Source: Paulinella micropora
Taxonomy: Eukaryota > Cercozoa > Imbricatea > Euglyphida
Direction: 5' to 3'
Assembly (NCBI GenBank): GCA_009731375.1
Contig: BJOX01000296.1
Location: 586,612-650,611, forward strand
Length of the DNA stretch: 64,000 nucleotides
The notes under the pieces: generated by a model
Told to the model about the DNA's origin: nothing
Database searches by the model: none
What the model saw: the letters and a program-made list of their open reading frames with translations, nothing else
Made by a program: the position numbers and the translations under genes
Shown: piece after piece, positions 45,681 through 54,147 of the stretch
How the letters are laid out: each line of letters begins with the position of its first letter
How positions within the stretch are numbered: position 1 is the stretch's first letter

Positions 45681-45803
45681 GGTGATTGGTGCCACCAGAC
45701 TAAACCGCGGGGCGAACAATACGGAAGCGTCGGGGGTGCGTGAATTGGAAGACTGGGGGATTTTCTATTTATAAAAAAATAGACTTGTCTAATATATACT
45801 ACG

Positions 45804-47186
45804 ATGTGGAGCGAAGATGACAAGAAGTTTGTTAGGCAGTTAAGAGTTGCTACTACTGAAAGTAAAATTTATGAGGTCGTGTCCAACTTCTACGATAATC
45901 TCCGACGCGTCGGAGATGGGAATGTAAAACCAAGTATAGCCTTTCATAATGCTATTATATCTTTATTTAGCACACCAACTAGTGATGAAGAGGTGCTTGA
46001 GGCACTAAAGGTGATATATCCTAAATATGATATCGTGTATCCAAATTTGAATAGTAGGCGACAAAGACTTTCTGAGGTGAGAAAAAAAGCAATAGAGCCC
46101 AACCAAAGTGAAAAAGTATATGAAATGAGCAAACTGGATAAGTATTTTAATCTAAATGAAGACGAGCGGATTGATATCGTTGAGGGATATAAGAAAGATG
46201 TCAAAGCCAAAAATGAACAAAAAATACAAATTGATGTCCGTGATGTAATGGCTAAAATGAATGATATGATATTAAGTAATGACCCTTATCTTAAACTGCT
46301 TGCTTTGATGATAGCAATTGGAGCAAGGCCTGTGGAAATATTTGACAAAAACACATATGAATTAATACCAGATAAACCGAGTTGGTTGCGAGTGAATAAC
46401 CTAGCGAAAAAGAGAGAAGGACAAAAAAAGAATTGGACTGAGAGGCCTGTTGTCCTTTTTACTCCCCAGTTTGTAATAGAACAAGTAAATTCAATACGAA
46501 ACCATTTCAAAAAGAAAAAAGCAGTTATCATTAACAGCGAAGGTGTGCTTGATAAACAAAAGAATAATGAACTAAACAAAAGGATTATCAAAATCTTCCC
46601 TTGGCTATCGGACTACACGCAGAAAAGCAGTATGTTGCGAAAACTATATGCTAGTTTGTCGTATAGTAATTTCGCCAATCCGAAATTAGAGAATTTTAAC
46701 ACGTGGGTTTCAAATGTGTTGGGGCACGGCGATATGCTCACTTCATTTAGTTATAGTTGGGTTAATGTGGCCGACCCTGAAGAAATTAAGGCAGAAGGGA
46801 TTAAAACAGAATTAGAGGAGTTGAGACGCAAAATAGATTTATATTTGAATTTAAATAATACTAATGGAATTGAAAGCAATCTAGATAACGGAGACGAAAA
46901 ATGTAAATACCAACCATTAGGTAAAAGCGCTAGTAGAGAGGATAAGTATAAATTGCTTGAGCAGATATGGGGCGATTACGAGGGGCAAATAACAAATACT
47001 AAACTACGACAATTAAGCGGGATTGGAGCCGTTATTGTCAATACGTTTATTAAAGAGAAGAGGGGCGAAGCGCCGAAGAGCGACAGCGAAGAGAGTAAAG
47101 CAACGAAGAGCGAAGCAAAAAAAGAAGAGGAAACAAAAGCACCATTAAGACGAAGTGCTAGACTTAAAAAGAAGGCTAATACTTAA
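45804..47186 (+). CDS. Tyrosine recombinase, protelomerase-like
   Basis: 460 residues, intact. A helical N-terminal part (about 1-150) is followed by the catalytic part: MIAIGARPVEIFD (first Arg, near residue 175), LAKKREGQKK (Lys, near 200), KSSMLRKLYASLSY (second Arg, near 278), VLGHGDMLTSFSY (His near 308 and nucleophilic Tyr near 317, nine residues apart). The usual H-x-x-R is S-M-L-R, and 29 residues separate the second Arg from LGH, longer than in Xer/phage integrases; both features recall telomere resolvases (TelK/ResT type). A C-terminal helical domain with KLRQLSGIGAVIVNTFIKEK may bind DNA. It either integrates PLV2 or resolves hairpin ends; the second is my inference. Confidence 0.82.
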   Translation: MWSEDDKKFVRQLRVATTESKIYEVVSNFYDNLRRVGDGNVKPSIAFHNAIISLFSTPTSDEEVLEALKVIYPKYDIVYPNLNSRRQRLSEVRKKAIEPNQSEKVYEMSKLDKYFNLNEDERIDIVEGYKKDVKAKNEQKIQIDVRDVMAKMNDMILSNDPYLKLLALMIAIGARPVEIFDKNTYELIPDKPSWLRVNNLAKKREGQKKNWTERPVVLFTPQFVIEQVNSIRNHFKKKKAVIINSEGVLDKQKNNELNKRIIKIFPWLSDYTQKSSMLRKLYASLSYSNFANPKLENFNTWVSNVLGHGDMLTSFSYSWVNVADPEEIKAEGIKTELEELRRKIDLYLNLNNTNGIESNLDNGDEKCKYQPLGKSASREDKYKLLEQIWGDYEGQITNTKLRQLSGIGAVIVNTFIKEKRGEAPKSDSEESKATKSEAKKEEETKAPLRRSARLKKKANT

Positions 47187-47451
47187 CCACAATCAATGAA
47201 GGCTCACGATATTTTGCTCTAATATTAGCCTCTTGTCTGTAGCAATTAATAGAACAGATTGTGAAAAACTGAACACCATCTACATTATCAATATCAACTG
47301 CTATAATAGGAGGGTGCGACTGGAATGTGCGAGACAAACCGCATATATTACAAAATTNNNNNNNNNNCTCAATCTCGGACGTCTCTGAATAAACAAATGT
47401 CCTTATATGTCCAACTATATCACTCGGTAATTCACGTATTATTATCGGCAT
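47176..47451 (-). CDS. Small F-box-like protein with zinc site (gap inside)
   Basis: About 90 residues across a 10-N gap at 47358-47367. It starts MPIIIRELPSDIVGHIRTFV, a pattern like the first helices of an F-box, and then has CNICGLSR and FFTICSINCYRQ, a four-cysteine site. F-box proteins link targets to ubiquitin ligases, and small virus-borne ones are common; this match is weak. Its 3' end overlaps the end of the recombinase gene by about 10 bases, tail to tail. A palindromic promoter-like motif (47467-47481) lies 16 bases before the start. Confidence 0.6.
   Translation of the reverse strand: MPIIIRELPSDIVGHIRTFVYSETSEIEXXXXFCNICGLSRTFQSHPPIIAVDIDNVDGVQFFTICSINCYRQEANIRAKYREPSLIVVKY
47358..47367. 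other. Assembly gap (10 N)
   Basis: Lies in the small zinc-protein gene; the frame can be read on both sides. Confidence 0.95.
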
Positions 47452-47466
47452 GATTTTATATAAATA

Positions 47467-47481
47467 TCTTATAATATAAGA
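47467..47481. promoter_or_regulatory. Palindromic motif TCTTATAATATAAGA
   Basis: A 15-bp odd palindrome between two divergent starts (47451 minus, 47526 plus). The same motif occurs twice before the 1007-residue gene (57196-57210 and 57213-57227) and once at 54124-54138. Position upstream of starts suggests a PLV2 promoter or regulator site. Confidence 0.6.
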
Positions 47482-47525
47482 TTAGTCTATTTTTGAAAAA
47501 AAAAGACTTACATATATAACAAAAA

Positions 47526-48758
47526 ATGAATTTGTTTGGTCAAAGCACAAATACGACATCGTCATCAACTACATCGTCATCTTCTTCTTTATCTATTGAT
47601 AACATCAAAGACGCATTACCTACAACGGCCTTCGGAGAGTTGCGAACGGCAACTCTATCGCCAGTATTACAAAATGTCTTCACTTATGGTATTAATACGC
47701 GTTTCTTTGACAAAACGGAGACTAATGGCGGGGTGGTATCGTCTGCTAATTCAATGGCGGTTTTGACCACATCGGCCTCGGGTAATTCAACCGCACAGAT
47801 TACGACTATTGAAAGAGCCAAATATAGAAGTGGTATGGGTTTGGTTGCTAGATTCTCCGCATTGTTTCCATCATCTACCACCGCGACTACATTTAATTGC
47901 GATATCGGCATAGGCACACCAGCAGACAATTTATGTTTTAGACAATCAAACTCGGGAATGTCAGTTGTGAGAACGGCGGGAAGTATTGAAAATGTTGTTA
48001 GTCAGTATGCGTGGAATGTTGATAAATGTAATAATACGGGAAACTTCCCCACGATTGATTTTACTAAATTGAATGTGTTTGAAATAGTCGTCCAATATCT
48101 GGGTAGCGGTCAAATTACATTCAAAATTGAAAACCCGCGCACTGGACGAATGGAAGTAATCCACGCGATACAATACGCGAGTACTGCTACTACTCCATCA
48201 TTAGATCAGGCGGCGTTTGCTATTTATGCGAAGGCGTATTCGTCAAGCCTTCAATCCGTCGTAATGAAAACGGCGAGCATGTTTTTGGCGGTTGAAGGGA
48301 ATATTGATAGGACTATTGCTATAACCAATTCGTATGACAATGTCAAAACTATAGGAGCAACTGAAAACGCCATATTTACCATTAGAAACCGCGCCACATT
48401 CAACAGCAAAACAAACTATAACATAATCTACTTTGAGAATTTGTGTATTAGCAATTCGGATACTAAAACATGTATCGCAAGAATTATTCTCAATACCACG
48501 TTGGGGGGGACACCTTCTTATTCAAATTACGATACCGCCACATCATTGGCCAAGGTAGATACGGCGGGGACAACAAGAACGGGTGGAAGCGTGATATTTA
48601 CTTATGTATTGTCTGGTGGCTCATCAATATACATTGATTTGTCCCAATACAATATCAAGATAGGGTCAGGTAAGACATTTACTATATCCGCACAAAATAC
48701 AAGCGGTGGGACGGCGAGCATTTACGCTTCATTGAACTGGATTGAAGACCAAATTTAA
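47526..48758 (+). CDS. Fibre/spike-like protein of PLV2
   Basis: 410 residues, intact, starting MNLFGQSTNTTSSSTTSSSS with a serine/threonine-rich head, then TTAFGELRTATLSPVLQNVF and a long beta-rich part. It is homologous to the broken PLV1 gene at 19142-20382: shared blocks are AFGE, TLSPVLQ/QLTPVVQ, INTR, KYRSGMG/KYRTGMG, CISNSDTK/SITNEDTK and a common end. That makes it a conserved structural or attachment protein of this virus group rather than a random ORF. No enzymatic motif. Confidence 0.8.
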   Translation: MNLFGQSTNTTSSSTTSSSSSLSIDNIKDALPTTAFGELRTATLSPVLQNVFTYGINTRFFDKTETNGGVVSSANSMAVLTTSASGNSTAQITTIERAKYRSGMGLVARFSALFPSSTTATTFNCDIGIGTPADNLCFRQSNSGMSVVRTAGSIENVVSQYAWNVDKCNNTGNFPTIDFTKLNVFEIVVQYLGSGQITFKIENPRTGRMEVIHAIQYASTATTPSLDQAAFAIYAKAYSSSLQSVVMKTASMFLAVEGNIDRTIAITNSYDNVKTIGATENAIFTIRNRATFNSKTNYNIIYFENLCISNSDTKTCIARIILNTTLGGTPSYSNYDTATSLAKVDTAGTTRTGGSVIFTYVLSGGSSIYIDLSQYNIKIGSGKTFTISAQNTSGGTASIYASLNWIEDQI

Positions 48759-48806
48759 ACAAAAAAAGAAGGATATTATATATTAAATCAACTTTGGATA
48801 CGTTAT

Positions 48807-49082
48807 CTATACATAATGTATAGTTTGTATTTGCGTGTCAAATTTGTTTTCTATCTCTACGGCCATTTTTTTTATGTATTCAAAATCCTTGTTTTTGATT
48901 AACTTTTCGGTTATACGTGCGTGATTTCTCTTCAAATATATGTAGAATTGGTCAATATTAACACCGCAGGGGATTTGCTCTTTATGTTGTTGTCGTCGGC
49001 ATGAGTTGATGTTTTTGATTAGAGTAAATAATACGTCTAAATTTTGTATGTAGGTCATTATATCTATACATTCATATTCCAA
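48807..49082 (-). CDS. Hypothetical small helical protein
   Basis: 91 residues, MEYECIDIMTYIQNLDVLFT, with IDQFYIYLKRNHARITEKLI and an internal CRRQQHKEQIPCG. No motif recognised. It follows the GIY-YIG gene on the minus strand, overlapping it by about 10 bases in a different frame, which suggests translational coupling or a shared transcript. Coding character is supported only by length and composition. Confidence 0.55.
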   Translation of the reverse strand: MEYECIDIMTYIQNLDVLFTLIKNINSCRRQQHKEQIPCGVNIDQFYIYLKRNHARITEKLIKNKDFEYIKKMAVEIENKFDTQIQTIHYV

Positions 49083-49626
49083 ATGTGGCTAAACCGATTG
49101 GATTTCTCTTATGATAACTTATTTTTTTATAATATTCTTTTCTTTTTTGTAATACATATTCTTTATTTGCTTCATATTTTTCTTTACTTTTTTGTGATAG
49201 ATATTCTTTATTCGCTTCTCTCCATTTTTTGGTTCTTTGTGCTATATGTTCTTTATTGTCTTCGCGGTATTGTTGATGTCGTTGTGCTATATATTCTTTA
49301 TTTTCTTCATAATATTCTTTGGGGGTTCTACCTGTTATACATTTATTCACACATTTTTCTGTAGTTCTTATTATTTCGCCTTCTCGTTTATCCAATTGCA
49401 TCTTATTATCGCACGGATATTCTTCAACCAATTCAACATACACATCATCGTATTTAGCTATTTCAAAAGAAGAGACATAATTATACTTTCCATTCATCCA
49501 TAGTTTGTAATCTCTTTTGTGTTGGAATAATCTCTTATACAATGGTTGAATAGTTGAACCGATATAGACTTGATCAGTCTGATAAGACCTGAGACTATAT
49601 ATTTTTCCTTGTTTGTAGTCTGGCAT
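49072..49626 (-). CDS. GIY-YIG endonuclease
   Basis: 184 residues. The catalytic domain (1-95) has GKIYSLRSYQTDQVYIGST (the GIY...YIG elements, here KIY and YIG), KRLFQHKRDY (Arg/His), and LDKREGEIIRTT with the metal-binding Glu. After it comes the repeat tail YEENKEYIAQRHQQYRED, seen in three to four copies, a DNA-binding layout common in large viruses' nucleases. Such enzymes are often selfish homing nucleases; here it may have come in as a passenger between structural genes. Confidence 0.88.
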   Translation of the reverse strand: MPDYKQGKIYSLRSYQTDQVYIGSTIQPLYKRLFQHKRDYKLWMNGKYNYVSSFEIAKYDDVYVELVEEYPCDNKMQLDKREGEIIRTTEKCVNKCITGRTPKEYYEENKEYIAQRHQQYREDNKEHIAQRTKKWREANKEYLSQKSKEKYEANKEYVLQKRKEYYKKISYHKRNPIGLATFGI

Positions 49627-49707
49627 TATCGCTTTTTATCTTTACATATATGTTATCATACCTTTAATACATAATAAAAAATAATTTCGTTTTTGTTGCT
49701 TTTTTGT

Positions 49708-50504
49708 TCAAGCATGGTACACCTTGAGTAAAATAGAAGCTTCAAAATTAAGTGGGACTTGTAAAATATGGCCTTCCGCATTTCTGAGCACGATATCAAT
49801 CGATCGTAAGGATTTGGTACTATTAAACGGGACGTAATCGGGTATATCGTTTGACGATTCAAAATAGGCTTGGACTCCAAATGGAACCGACATGTTCACT
49901 TTTCCAACAACGGAGAAATTTCCACCAGCTTCAACTAAACCAGACTGATTTAAAGCACGGCTATGGACATAAACTGCTGTTTCACCGATTAGATTGACTA
50001 TAGACTGCATGGTGCTACTCGCCGCTGCCGAGATATCGGCGGTTAGTCCTATTTTGTTTCTGATCGTACTATTATCGTAATCAAAACTATACGTATCACC
50101 TGTAAAAGCGAAATTCAATTTATTAACGGAGTTCAAAGTTATAACTGCGGAGTCTGGGGCGATTGCTGAATTAACTGCAGTTTGAAGAGCGGTAATAAAC
50201 GCATCGATGGTGTATTGATTTTCTGTTACGATTGCCGTTTTTGTAGCCGATCCCGTTGTTTTGATAAGTGTAAGCGAATTGGCGTAATTTGAAATGTTTG
50301 GAAAATGTTGGGAATTGAGATGTTTTTAACGACATAAGCACTGATTATATCAATATTACGACCAGTTGCTGGTAAATCAACGACAAATTTTCCGTTATGA
50401 TCGGTAGCGGATTTGGATTCTGTTTTATCGCTTGAGGAGACGCGAAGGAGGAAATTTTTGCGGGTGCGCTTTTCATCTTCTAAGTTGGAGATAGTAAATG
50501 ACAT
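49708..50504 (-). pseudogene. Minor capsid (penton-like) protein of PLV2, frameshifted
   Basis: The start (ATG 50504, MSFTISNLEDEKRTRKNFLL) and the DLPATGRNIDIISAYVVKNI block are in one frame to about 50295; from there another frame continues to 49708, passing TVNSVNK-type and LTADISAAASSTMQSIVNLI stretches and ending FEASILLKVYHA. Joined length is about 264 residues, matching a single-jelly-roll penton protein next to the major capsid gene, as in PLV1. A single indel in a T/A-rich stretch near 50290-50300 explains the split. An inner ATG at 50136 opens the second frame but is not the natural start. Confidence 0.75.
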
Positions 50505-50578
50505 TGCTATATTATAAAATATATTATTTTTTTAATTTTTTAATCTTTTTAACTACACATATTTTGAGTAAATAAGGG

Positions 50579-51991
50579 CTACTGCTTAACAACACAGCGA
50601 GATGGGTAGATAGACGCCACTTTGACGTATTTCAACCAAGCAGTGATTGCGCGATCTGCGTTATAGTCGGCCGCATAACGCAGACTGACTTCCGCAGTTC
50701 GTGAGTTATTAACTGCGAGACCAGACGCTCCAATGTGTGGCGATTGGTTGAGTGTCTGAATAATAGTAGCAAATCCTGAGTTAGATGTAAGTCCCGTCTT
50801 ATCTGAAGTAGAATAATACTTGCGAAAGTTTTCAAGAGAAACAGACGAAGACATGTAAGCATCACGAATGCCCATAGTCGCTTGGAGATTGTTAATATAC
50901 AATTCGGCACAGCCTCGTTGAACGGCGGCCAGAGTATCGGTGCTTCCTCCGAGTTCCATCTTTTGTTGCGGAGCATACCAATCACCAATACGGCACTGAT
51001 ACTGCTTATAATTCATTTGAGCAGTTCCAAGGTTATCAATACCAGCATTGTCAGCGAGCACGTTTTGCGTGATTATATACAAGCACTGAGCACGTGCTAC
51101 TGCCTTATTCACTTGAAGATTAAAATCATCTGAAGTCCCCGGGTTTGCCTTTTGATTGTAATATGTTTCATAAGTGTATGGGAGCCCATCCTTGCTTCCC
51201 ATCTGTTCCATAATATTTCTCTGGACGGCGGGAGCAAGAGAGAATGTCTCCAGCATTACAACTGGATTAGACACGGTGAAAGTCAAAGCGGAACCATCAA
51301 ACCCAGTAGAAACCTTACCATCAGTGCTTCCAATAATGTTAAATGCTTCCTGAGGTGGCGCAAAGGTCAAACGAAGCCTCATACCACTAATTAGAGAGGG
51401 AGGAATGAGAGTTTCTTCATTAAACACCCCCGAGAAATAATGAAGAGGAATACAAACCTTCAAATAATTACCAGTGCCCACGACCGTGGGAGTATTAATA
51501 GCAAAATCAACAACTGAATTATCGGTAATATTAGCATTAACTTCCACAGTCTCTCGTTGTCCCGCCATCTGTGCCTGTCGGCGATAATCAAAAGGATAGT
51601 GCCACGGGAGAGTATTTCGCACCAGTTTATTCAAATCTTCAATTCGTTCAAGTTCGCTACCATCCTTACTTTCCAACAAAAATCGTTCAAAAATAGCAGT
51701 TGCGGGTGTGTTCTGAAAGCCGATCGCGCAGTTATTCCCTGCGGTCGTAACCAACCCGTCGGCCTTGATATCAAACGACAAATAGCAATTCTTTCCATAA
51801 ACAAAATCAGTGCTTGCCTGTAGTGTAAAAATCATTTCAGTCCCCGACGAACTGGTATAAGTCTGCTGGTCGGCGAAGTTCTTCTTAAAGATACTCCCCT
51901 GCTCAGTGAGTGCCAGATTTGCTGGCAACTCATACCTGAGGTTGTTGAGGGTCATCAACTCCTCCGTGTTTTTACTATCCTTTCCTTCCAT
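50579..51991 (-). CDS. MCP: Major capsid protein of PLV2 (double jelly roll)
   Basis: 470 residues, intact, starting MEGKDSKNTEELMTLNNLRY. Features expected for PLV/virophage-type capsid proteins include an N-terminal ADQQTYTSSSGTEMIFTLQA, FERFLLESKDGSELERIEDL, the hydrophobic VVMLETFSLAPAVQRNIMEQ and a C-terminal TAWLKYVKVASIYPSRCVVK. It shares little visible sequence with the PLV1 capsid protein, so the two elements belong to different groups. The leader upstream is AT-rich. The preceding gene on the strand starts at 52465. Confidence 0.85.
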   Translation of the reverse strand: MEGKDSKNTEELMTLNNLRYELPANLALTEQGSIFKKNFADQQTYTSSSGTEMIFTLQASTDFVYGKNCYLSFDIKADGLVTTAGNNCAIGFQNTPATAIFERFLLESKDGSELERIEDLNKLVRNTLPWHYPFDYRRQAQMAGQRETVEVNANITDNSVVDFAINTPTVVGTGNYLKVCIPLHYFSGVFNEETLIPPSLISGMRLRLTFAPPQEAFNIIGSTDGKVSTGFDGSALTFTVSNPVVMLETFSLAPAVQRNIMEQMGSKDGLPYTYETYYNQKANPGTSDDFNLQVNKAVARAQCLYIITQNVLADNAGIDNLGTAQMNYKQYQCRIGDWYAPQQKMELGGSTDTLAAVQRGCAELYINNLQATMGIRDAYMSSSVSLENFRKYYSTSDKTGLTSNSGFATIIQTLNQSPHIGASGLAVNNSRTAEVSLRYAADYNADRAITAWLKYVKVASIYPSRCVVKQ

Positions 51992-52066
51992 TTTTGTTGT
52001 TGTGGTTGTAGAAATTACACTGCTTATTATACTAATAAAAAAATAATAGAAATTAAAAATAATTAT

Positions 52067-52465
52067 TTATTCACCTGAAACGGATTGTTTAATAATATCA
52101 ACTGAATTCTGTATATTGTCAAGTCTCGCATCTTGTGGTGAAGTCAATTGAAACTCTCTTGCCTCAGCATTTTGAACCGCTTTCTTCAAATAAGCCAGAC
52201 TGCTAACGGCAGTGTCCAAATCAACAACATCCGCATTTCCTTTCTTATCAGAAATGTCTGTTAATGTGTTTTGAATAGTAGAAGATTTGTGTGGGACTAA
52301 ATCGCCAAATTCTTTCAGTGGTTGATTAACTAACGGGGCGCCATTGCTACTCCACAATTCAAACTGATTTAATTGAAATCCATCACTCGCGGGTCGGTTT
52401 CCTTCGTTGAGTTTGTTAATAAACTCGTTAGACAATCTATTGGAGGCATGTGTGTTTTTAATCAT
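52067..52465 (-). CDS. Hypothetical protein
   Basis: 132 residues, starting MIKNTHASNRLSNEFINKLN. The C-terminal half is helical (SSLAYLKKAVQNAEAREFQL, then DARLDNIQNSVDIIKQSV). No known motif. It sits just upstream of the capsid gene on the same strand, where PLVs often carry small virion or scaffold proteins. A dyad (AAGTTGATTTAA / TTTAAATTAACTT, 52476-52501) lies before its start, between it and the end of the upstream gene. Confidence 0.65.
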   Translation of the reverse strand: MIKNTHASNRLSNEFINKLNEGNRPASDGFQLNQFELWSSNGAPLVNQPLKEFGDLVPHKSSTIQNTLTDISDKKGNADVVDLDTAVSSLAYLKKAVQNAEAREFQLTSPQDARLDNIQNSVDIIKQSVSGE

Positions 52466-52515
52466 CGTATATATGTAAGTTGATTTAATTTAAATTAACT
52501 TTAAAATATATTTTA

Positions 52516-53097
52516 TCAATTACCATTAATTATTTTTTTCATAATTTGTAAATTCTTGTGCGTAATTCTTTCCTCTTTCATTTTCTTTAAATCCGCTATG
52601 GCTTGATTTATATTAATGTCATTAGTTTGCGCAACTTCTTTAGGTGGTGGTGGAGTAGCATCTTCTATTGCTTCTATCTTACTTGCTGGTGTTGTGGTAG
52701 TTTTTGTTGGCACAGAAACAGGAGTTGGATTGACAGATTTGGGTAAAGATTGTTCAACCTTAGGTGCTGGAGACATTTCAACTGGTTTCGCATTTGGTTC
52801 GGGAGTTGAATTATTTGCCGATGCTATATCTGGCGCCTTTCTTTTCAATGCTTCGTCTGGCACTTGGTCAGGTTGTCCGCTGGCAATAGGTTCGTTAAGT
52901 GTTTTCTTTACTCTAGGTGCTTTTGGACGGATTAGACTTTTAATCTTACCACTCTTAATACCCTCTTCTATTTTTTTGATTGCCACATGTTCGGGTGTTC
53001 CCTTACGAATTGTTGTGAGTTTGCCTTGTCCATTTTCTTTATACCAAATTGACATTGCTTGATGATAAGGGGTCGCATATAGTTTCTGTGCTGACAT
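52516..53097 (-). CDS. Hypothetical proline/threonine-rich protein
   Basis: 193 residues. The N-terminal part (MSAQKLYATPYHQAMSIWYK ... SGKIKSLIRPKAPRVKKTL) is basic and globular-looking; the centre is disordered and rich in P, T and S (NPTPVSVPTKTTTTPA); the end is a helix (INQAIADLKKMKEERI). Could be a minor virion or DNA-binding component. No family recognised. It lies between the ATPase and the capsid genes on the same strand. Confidence 0.65.
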   Translation of the reverse strand: MSAQKLYATPYHQAMSIWYKENGQGKLTTIRKGTPEHVAIKKIEEGIKSGKIKSLIRPKAPRVKKTLNEPIASGQPDQVPDEALKRKAPDIASANNSTPEPNAKPVEMSPAPKVEQSLPKSVNPTPVSVPTKTTTTPASKIEAIEDATPPPPKEVAQTNDININQAIADLKKMKEERITHKNLQIMKKIINGN

Positions 53098-53174
53098 ATC
53101 TATTATATATGATAGATATTATTATATTATTATGAAACAAAAAAACTTTTTAATTGAATTAGTTTATAAATTAG

Positions 53175-53198
53175 TTTGTGATTGAATTCAATCACAAA
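53175..53198. terminator. Perfect 24-bp palindrome over the ATPase stop codon
   Basis: TTTGTGATTGAA and TTCAATCACAAA are exact complements with no loop. The palindrome covers the ATPase stop codon (53192-53194), so it is well placed to act as a 3'-end signal. Confidence 0.65.
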
Positions 53199-54094
53199 TT
53201 GGTCATATCTCTGTCCTTGTTTAGTCGTAATATTGTGGAGAAATTCTTTCTAAATTGGGCTGTTCTATCGCTGACGGTGTTATTGATTGCCAGAAATGAA
53301 TAAGGTTCTGCCGTAGCATACTTAACCATATTGTAAAATTCTTTTTTGGTGAGAAAAGGGCTTTCATATTCATCTGCCAGTCTGTCAAGTTCGCTCCGCC
53401 TCACTCCGTTAAAAATAATCATCCAATGGCAATTAATTCTTATTCTTCGTGGAAGTTGTGTATAACTCTGCGTTGCTACCCAGACTGACACTTTAGCATG
53501 TGTTGAAGCGAAAAACAACTCTGTAAGCACTTCTGATTTGAGAAATGTTTTACTCTGCGCAATGTCATCCAATAACAATAATATCTTTGGTGCTTTCTTA
53601 AAACCTTTAGTTTTAATCAGTTCTTTTTGTTTAGTTAATATGTCTCTCATTAACTCAGGCCTATCTTCTTTGATTATGTCTTCTTTTTTTAACTTGAGAG
53701 TGTCTTCTAAAATCGGGCACGGACTTAAGCAAAAGACAACTATTCTATCATAAAACCCTTTCAACATGTTCTTTTTTGCGAGTAGATTACAAATCATGAC
53801 TGATTTACCTCCGCCAGTGCTGGCGCATATAACCATCGTGCCCATTGCTGGTAATATTCCTTCTTTTTGAATAGGGAGCAATTCAACGCTATCTCTTTGT
53901 GTTTTAATTGGTTGTATTTCCAAGTCATTGTGAAATTTGGGCGGTTTTTTGCTATCTAACTCTGTTATTACCGGCCTGTCAATAGTAAATTCCTCGTGTG
54001 CTTTTTCTATGTTGGTTTTCTCCAGATTTTGCTTCAAAAGTGTTTTTCGTGGCAACTTGTTGGCTATTAATCCTTTATGTATAGACCTCGGCAT
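53192..54094 (-). CDS. Packaging ATPase (FtsK/HerA, A32-like) of PLV2
   Basis: 300 residues, intact. MPRSIHKGLIANKLPRKTLL opens a basic N-terminal segment; Walker A is TMVICASTGGGKSVMICNLL near residue 95; Walker B is APKILLLLDDIAQS near residue 175; a sensor/arginine region is VATQSYTQLPRRIRI. It uses ATP to drive viral DNA into the capsid. It is recognisably related to the PLV1 ATPase but differs in length and in sequence around Walker A (ASTGGGKS against ARKKSGKT). A palindromic motif and a dyad lie immediately before its start. Confidence 0.88.
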   Translation of the reverse strand: MPRSIHKGLIANKLPRKTLLKQNLEKTNIEKAHEEFTIDRPVITELDSKKPPKFHNDLEIQPIKTQRDSVELLPIQKEGILPAMGTMVICASTGGGKSVMICNLLAKKNMLKGFYDRIVVFCLSPCPILEDTLKLKKEDIIKEDRPELMRDILTKQKELIKTKGFKKAPKILLLLDDIAQSKTFLKSEVLTELFFASTHAKVSVWVATQSYTQLPRRIRINCHWMIIFNGVRRSELDRLADEYESPFLTKKEFYNMVKYATAEPYSFLAINNTVSDRTAQFRKNFSTILRLNKDRDMTNL

Positions 54095-54097
54095 CTA

Positions 54098-54147
54098 AAG
54101 TTGGTTTAATTTAAATCAACTTTTCTTATATTATAAGATATCTTATA
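54098..54147. promoter_or_regulatory. Two-hairpin spacer between the 1007-residue gene and the ATPase gene
   Basis: From the minus strand: the upstream gene's TAA (54148) leads into TAAGATATCTTATAATATAAGA, followed by a dyad AAGTTGATTTAAATTAAACC / AACTT ending four bases before the ATPase start. The arrangement of one palindrome at a stop and one at the next start mirrors the PLV1 linkers, with different sequences. Confidence 0.55.

Noticed and set aside
45804-47186. Integron integrase partner for the PLV1 linkers
   Set aside because: The tyrosine recombinase belongs to PLV2, which has no such linkers, and PLV1 encodes an rve integrase; a functional link is not supported.
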